Part shown: positions 60,518 through 64,000 of the stretch, one piece after another
Numbering within the stretch: position 1 is the stretch's first letter
Layout: each line of letters begins with the position of its first letter
Assembly: GCA_019096065.1 (NCBI GenBank)
Contig: JAGUCH010000003.1
Span: forward strand, 10,292,001 to 10,356,000
DNA length: 64,000 nucleotides
Direction of reading: 5' to 3'
Source: Paracyclopina nana
Lineage: Eukaryota > Arthropoda > Copepoda > Cyclopoida > Cyclopettidae
Notes under the pieces: model-generated
Seen by the model: only the letters and a program-made list of their open reading frames with translations
Databases searched by the model: none
What the model was told of the DNA's origin: nothing
Program-made: the position numbers and the translations under genes

Positions 60518-63500
60518 ATGTCTCCACTTTTTATGGTAGGAGCTGCAATAGCAGCCATACTAATCATCTCGATTTTGAAAACTTCGATCAGGCCTAGAAA
60601 CTTTCCACCAGGTAATCAGCCCCTAAAGCAATTAGACACACTAATCAGTTCAATTTAAAAAATGCTCTTTGAGTGTAGGGCACTTCAGTCTTAGACTGAT
60701 TCTCATCTCTCTAAATTGGAGCATATTTCAACTATCCATTTTTCAAACCTGATACTATTGAATTATTCAGGTCCAATAGGGCTGCCATTGGTCGGGCATA
60801 TTCCATTCATTGATGCAAAAAATGTGGGCAGAAGTTGCAAAAAACTGGGCAAAAAATATGGAGATATTTTCAGCATCTTTCTGGGCACCAAACCAGTGGT
60901 CGTTCTCAATTCTTGGCCGGTGATAAAAGAAGCTTTCAGCAAAAAGGAGTTTTCCGGCAGGCCTGGCATGTTTTCTGGGACTTTTTTCCAAAAAGGACAA
61001 ACAGGTAATAAATACTAATAATCAAAACAAAAATGTCTGGGCGCGCGCTAACCAAAAAAGAACGTCTGGTCATGCGCAATTCTTGTTTTGTTTACGCTTT
61101 TTATATAGCAGCGCGACCAGAGTGCTCAAAATGAGCTCAAAAGTACTTGAGAAATATGTGTGACTTCTGGAAATTTCATTTTGCAATTATTACTTATTTA
61201 AAATACTTGGGGGCGTTCAACCTTTAGTAAGCTCTTGTGAAACATGAAGAAAGGAAGCAAGCGAATACATTTGATGAATGATAATGCTTTAAAAGCTTTT
61301 ATATACTGTAATACGATTTCCTCGTGTTATAATTCAGTTTACCGATCCGACTCAGCTCATTTATGTCACATTTCTTTCTAAGCAATTGGGGGATATTAAA
61401 TACTTAACGGCCCTGGAATCAAATTTGAGGGATTTTAAGCAATTTAATGCCCCTCATATTCCATGGAAGTAATCCAAGATTCGAACCTCAGACAGTTGGA
61501 TTGGCATTCCAATGCTCTAACCACTGAGCTATATGGAAACATCATGAAGATTGGATGCTGTGTACAGGACTTTAACCATAACTTAAGCCAGATAAAGAAA
61601 TAAAAAAAGTTACGGAATGACTGGGGTTTGAACCCTAGACTAATGAACCAAGAGCCTAGCACTCTAACCATTGTGCCATAGGAACACATCTGAAGAATTA
61701 GATTTTAAAAGTCTACTTTATTGCTCCCAAACCATGGGATGCTAGCTCATGAGAGCCAGTGACATTCACATAGCAACTAAAAACCGAGCACAACTTTCTA
61801 GGGCACGAGGCAACCCGGTAACTTAATTAAAACACTCAAAAATCGTATTACAGAATATAAAATTGTATATTTTGAGCTAGGGCACGTAAAGTAGGGTCAT
61901 TAAATAGCTGACCTCGGATTTTAAAATGGAAAAACACTCGTACAATTACAGCCCTCGCAGGCTCGGGCTAGTAAAGCTGTACTCGAGTTTTCCCATTTTA
62001 AAATCCTCGCTCAGCTATTTAATGACCCTGCTTTACGTGCCCCAGCTCGAAATAAATAACTACTATTCCTGCTACTCACGTGCCTTCCTACACACTTTTT
62101 AAAAACAATGCTGCGTTTTATTCCTAGGCATCTGTACAACTGAGGGTGAAGCATGGGAAGCTCAGCGCACTTTTTTCCATGATCACTTGCAAAATATGGT
62201 CAAAGGGAAAGGATCTCAGGGATTTCATGACATCATCATGGATGAAGTGCATGACATCAGGACCGAGCTGGCCAAAAAGGTAAGCTTTTGGCCCCTAAAC
62301 AATCATGGTGTCTATTTTTCTTCGTAACACTTGTACATTATGAAAAGGTTGGTGAACCCATTGCACCCAGCTATGTCTTGAATATTGGCATCATCAATAT
62401 TTTATGGACTGTGGCTTCTGGACGAAGGCTTCATTCTCAGCAGCAAGAATTCCAGTCTGTTTACGAGTGCATTGAGAAGATAACCCAGTTCATGTCCAAA
62501 GCTGCCATTATGTCATTTATGCCATTTCTTGCGCGTATTTTGCCAGAGGCAATCACCAAAATGGAACGAGGGCGTTACTTTCGAGACAGATTTGTTGCCA
62601 TATCTGAGGTAGTTTTCTTGGCAAAATCTATTTGATGCTTTTAAAAAAGTCTCTTTTGGGTCAGAAATGGATTGAGGAGCATAAACAGGAGTACAGGGGA
62701 AATCGAACTGGAGACCTGACAGATTCTTACATGGCCAAAATTAAGGAAGGCACTCCCTATTTCACAGGTAAATTACTGCACTCTGATTCAAATTGGCTCT
62801 AACAACCTGATACTTGAGATATCGTGTACCTCATTCATGCTGCATGAAACATTAGTAGATTGCATCATTGAGGGCCGAAAAAGGAAGGAAGGAACTTATG
62901 CTAAAAATAGATGATTAATTTCAGAAAAGGGCCTTGGAGCCATGCTAAGGGAAATGTTTGTCATTGGAGCTGAATCTGAATCTGTCATGCTGAGATGGGC
63001 AGTTCGAATTTTGTCTGTGCATACTGAAGCTCAGAGGAAAATCCAGGCTGAAATTGACTCAGTTGTTGGAGTGGACAAGGATGTCACCTGGGATGATAGG
63101 TTCAATTTGCCCTACACCAGAGCTGCCATGGCTGAAATACAAAGATTTGCTGATATTGCACCAACTGCAGTTGGACACAAGTGCCTTTATGATGTGGACT
63201 TTCATGGCTTTCACTTGCCCAAGGGAACTGGAGTTGTGGCCAATTTGACAGCTTGCCATCGGGATCCAGCTTATTGGAAGAACCCTGAAAAGTACCAGCC
63301 AGAGCATTTTTTGGATGAGCAAGGCCAATTCATTGAGGACAAGGACGGATTTGTCCCTTTTGGATCTGGTGAGTTAATTAGAGTTTAAAGTACAATAATA
63401 TGAATGCTTACACTTGAGAGCTAATCATGCAGGAATTCGACGGTGCCCTGGTGAAGATTTGGCCAACATTGAAATGTTCTTGGTGCTTGCCAATTTGCTG

Positions 63501-63623
63501 AAGGCTTTTGTGTTCAGAACTCCAGAAAATGACGATAAAAGTGTGGGCACTTATTACAAAACTGGCACTGGAGTGCTCAGGAACCCAAAACCTTACTATG
63601 TTGTGCTCGAGAATCGCACCTAA
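60518..63623 (+). CDS. Cytochrome P450, CYP2 clan (no. 2), complete
   Basis: Seven exons: 60518-60611, 60771-61004, 62128-62279, 62348-62608, 62665-62767, 62925-63368 and 63433-63623. Phases agree, giving 492 residues. It has a membrane anchor (MVGAAIAAILIISIL), a hinge (RNFPPGPIGLPLVG), the K-helix ExxR in AEIQRF, YQPEHFLDE, and the haem loop FGSGIRRCPG. The I-helix reads MFVIGAESESVMLRW, so the usual acid-threonine pair (AGxxT) is replaced by Gly-Ala-Glu-Ser-Glu-Ser. Oxygen activation may therefore differ, though serine can stand in. It is only distantly like P450 no. 1. Intron 2 (61005-62127) contains tRNA-like repeats and a foldback repeat. The poly(A) signal AATAAA overlaps the stop codon (63622-63627). 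Confidence 0.94.
61461..61686 (-). repeat. Tandem pair of tRNA-like (SINE-type) sequences
   Basis: Two tRNA-like units on the - strand, about 61686-61615 and 61537-61461. Each has a box A (TGGTTAGAGTGC; TAGCTCAGTGGTTAGAGCA) and a box B (GGTTCAAACC at 61634-61625; GGTTCGAATC at 61487-61478). The second unit has a good anticodon stem around GCC (glycine-like). In both, the T-stems and acceptor stems pair badly, so they are not functional tRNAs. A run of seven T follows the first unit. They look like tRNA-derived SINE fragments or tRNA pseudogenes in a P450 intron. Confidence 0.65.
61869..62052. repeat. Foldback repeat in P450 no. 2 intron
   Basis: Two inverted arms of about 70 bases, 61869-61940 and 61983-62052. 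Both contain GGGCACGTAAAG, GGGTCATTAAATAGCTGA and GATTTTAAAATGG with a few mismatches, separated by about 40 bases. Likely a small non-autonomous DNA transposon. No clear target duplication. Confidence 0.75.
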
Positions 63624-63822
63624 TAAAAAAATCCGCCATTTACGCTATTGCCTTTGTTTACATTTCCGTTTACGCTCTTTGTTTACACTTCCGCATGGAA
63701 GCGCGACAATACCACGTGGCTCACGCAACCTCGCATTTATATCTGCTAAAACTTTACCATGAATTTCGACCAGGTTTTCAGCTAGTTAAACGTGAATTGG
63801 TAAATAAGCTGCAATTTATTTC

Positions 63823-63999
63823 CTACAGTTTAACAGATTCAGCACATGTAGAGGTGAACCAGTGAGATCCGCACAGAATGGAAATGTCCAAGTTGTTTTC
63901 CTTGATTGTTCTCACAATTTGCTGAATGCCTTCGCAATTGACAGCCCAACGAGTGAGATTTCCGAAACGACACAGACGTGGAAAGCCTTCGAGTAGAAT
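63823..63999 (-). CDS. 3' end of an unrecognised gene (partial)
   Basis: The last 58 codons of a - strand frame, open to the window edge and ending TAG at 63825-63823. The visible part includes FPRLCRFGNLTRWAV and NNLDISILCGSHWF, with codon use like neighbouring host genes. There is no domain I can name. It converges with P450 no. 2, whose stop lies 200 bases away. Confidence 0.45.
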   Translation of the reverse strand: MLLEGFPRLCRFGNLTRWAVNCEGIQQIVRTIKENNLDISILCGSHWFTSTCAESVKL

Positions 64000-64000
64000 C

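Noticed and set aside
61461..61686. Functional tRNA genes (one glycine-like)
   Set aside because: Boxes A and B are present but T-stems and acceptor stems do not pair; better explained as tRNA-derived repeats.

Overview
This window is nuclear DNA of a small-genome invertebrate animal, most likely an arthropod. Protein genes are interrupted by short GT-AG introns (many 50-100 bases), host DNA is AT-rich, and the families are animal ones: cathepsin B, SLC35G and SLC6 transporters, a somatomedin-B/EndoU ribonuclease, two CYP2-clan P450s, a rhodopsin-type receptor, Delta-like EGF proteins and a GH13 maltase. A CFAP73/CCDC42-like axonemal gene suggests a species with motile cilia or flagellated sperm. 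I cannot name the species from sequence alone.

Layout, left to right: 5' part of a cathepsin B gene (-), SLC35G-like transporter (+), a short ankyrin-repeat gene (-) with an acidic-protein gene nested in its intron, a somatomedin-B/EndoU gene (-), a tiny membrane protein (-), P450 no. 1 (-), a 10.35-kb LTR retrotransposon (-), an aspartyl-hydroxylase-like gene that has lost a metal-ligand histidine (+), an SLC6-like transporter with several possible first exons (+), an orphan receptor (-), a repeat-rich stretch, the CFAP73-like gene (+) with a hairpin transposon in an intron, a secreted helical cysteine protein (+), two head-to-head Delta/DLK-like EGF genes (-/+), a maltase-like gene (-), P450 no. 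2 (+), and the 3' end of an unrecognised gene (-).

The most striking object is the retrotransposon at 15960-26309. It is much more GC-rich than the host, has two 195-base LTRs in which I find no difference, a TCAA target duplication, Ty3/Gypsy-type gag-pol, and an uninterrupted 654-residue envelope gene resembling glycoproteins of chuvirus-like RNA viruses. Gag-pol is split by six frame changes, all in the same -1 direction and close to G/C runs. The envelope frame continues 171 codons past a single amber codon. The element lies 181 bases upstream of, and in the same orientation as, P450 no. 1, and is itself inserted in an older inverted-repeat element with a second copy at 44158-44639.

Exon boundaries were worked out by hand from splice consensus, reading phase and family fit. 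Phases agree at every junction of the multi-exon models, so most host genes look intact. There was no database search, so family names rest on remembered motifs.
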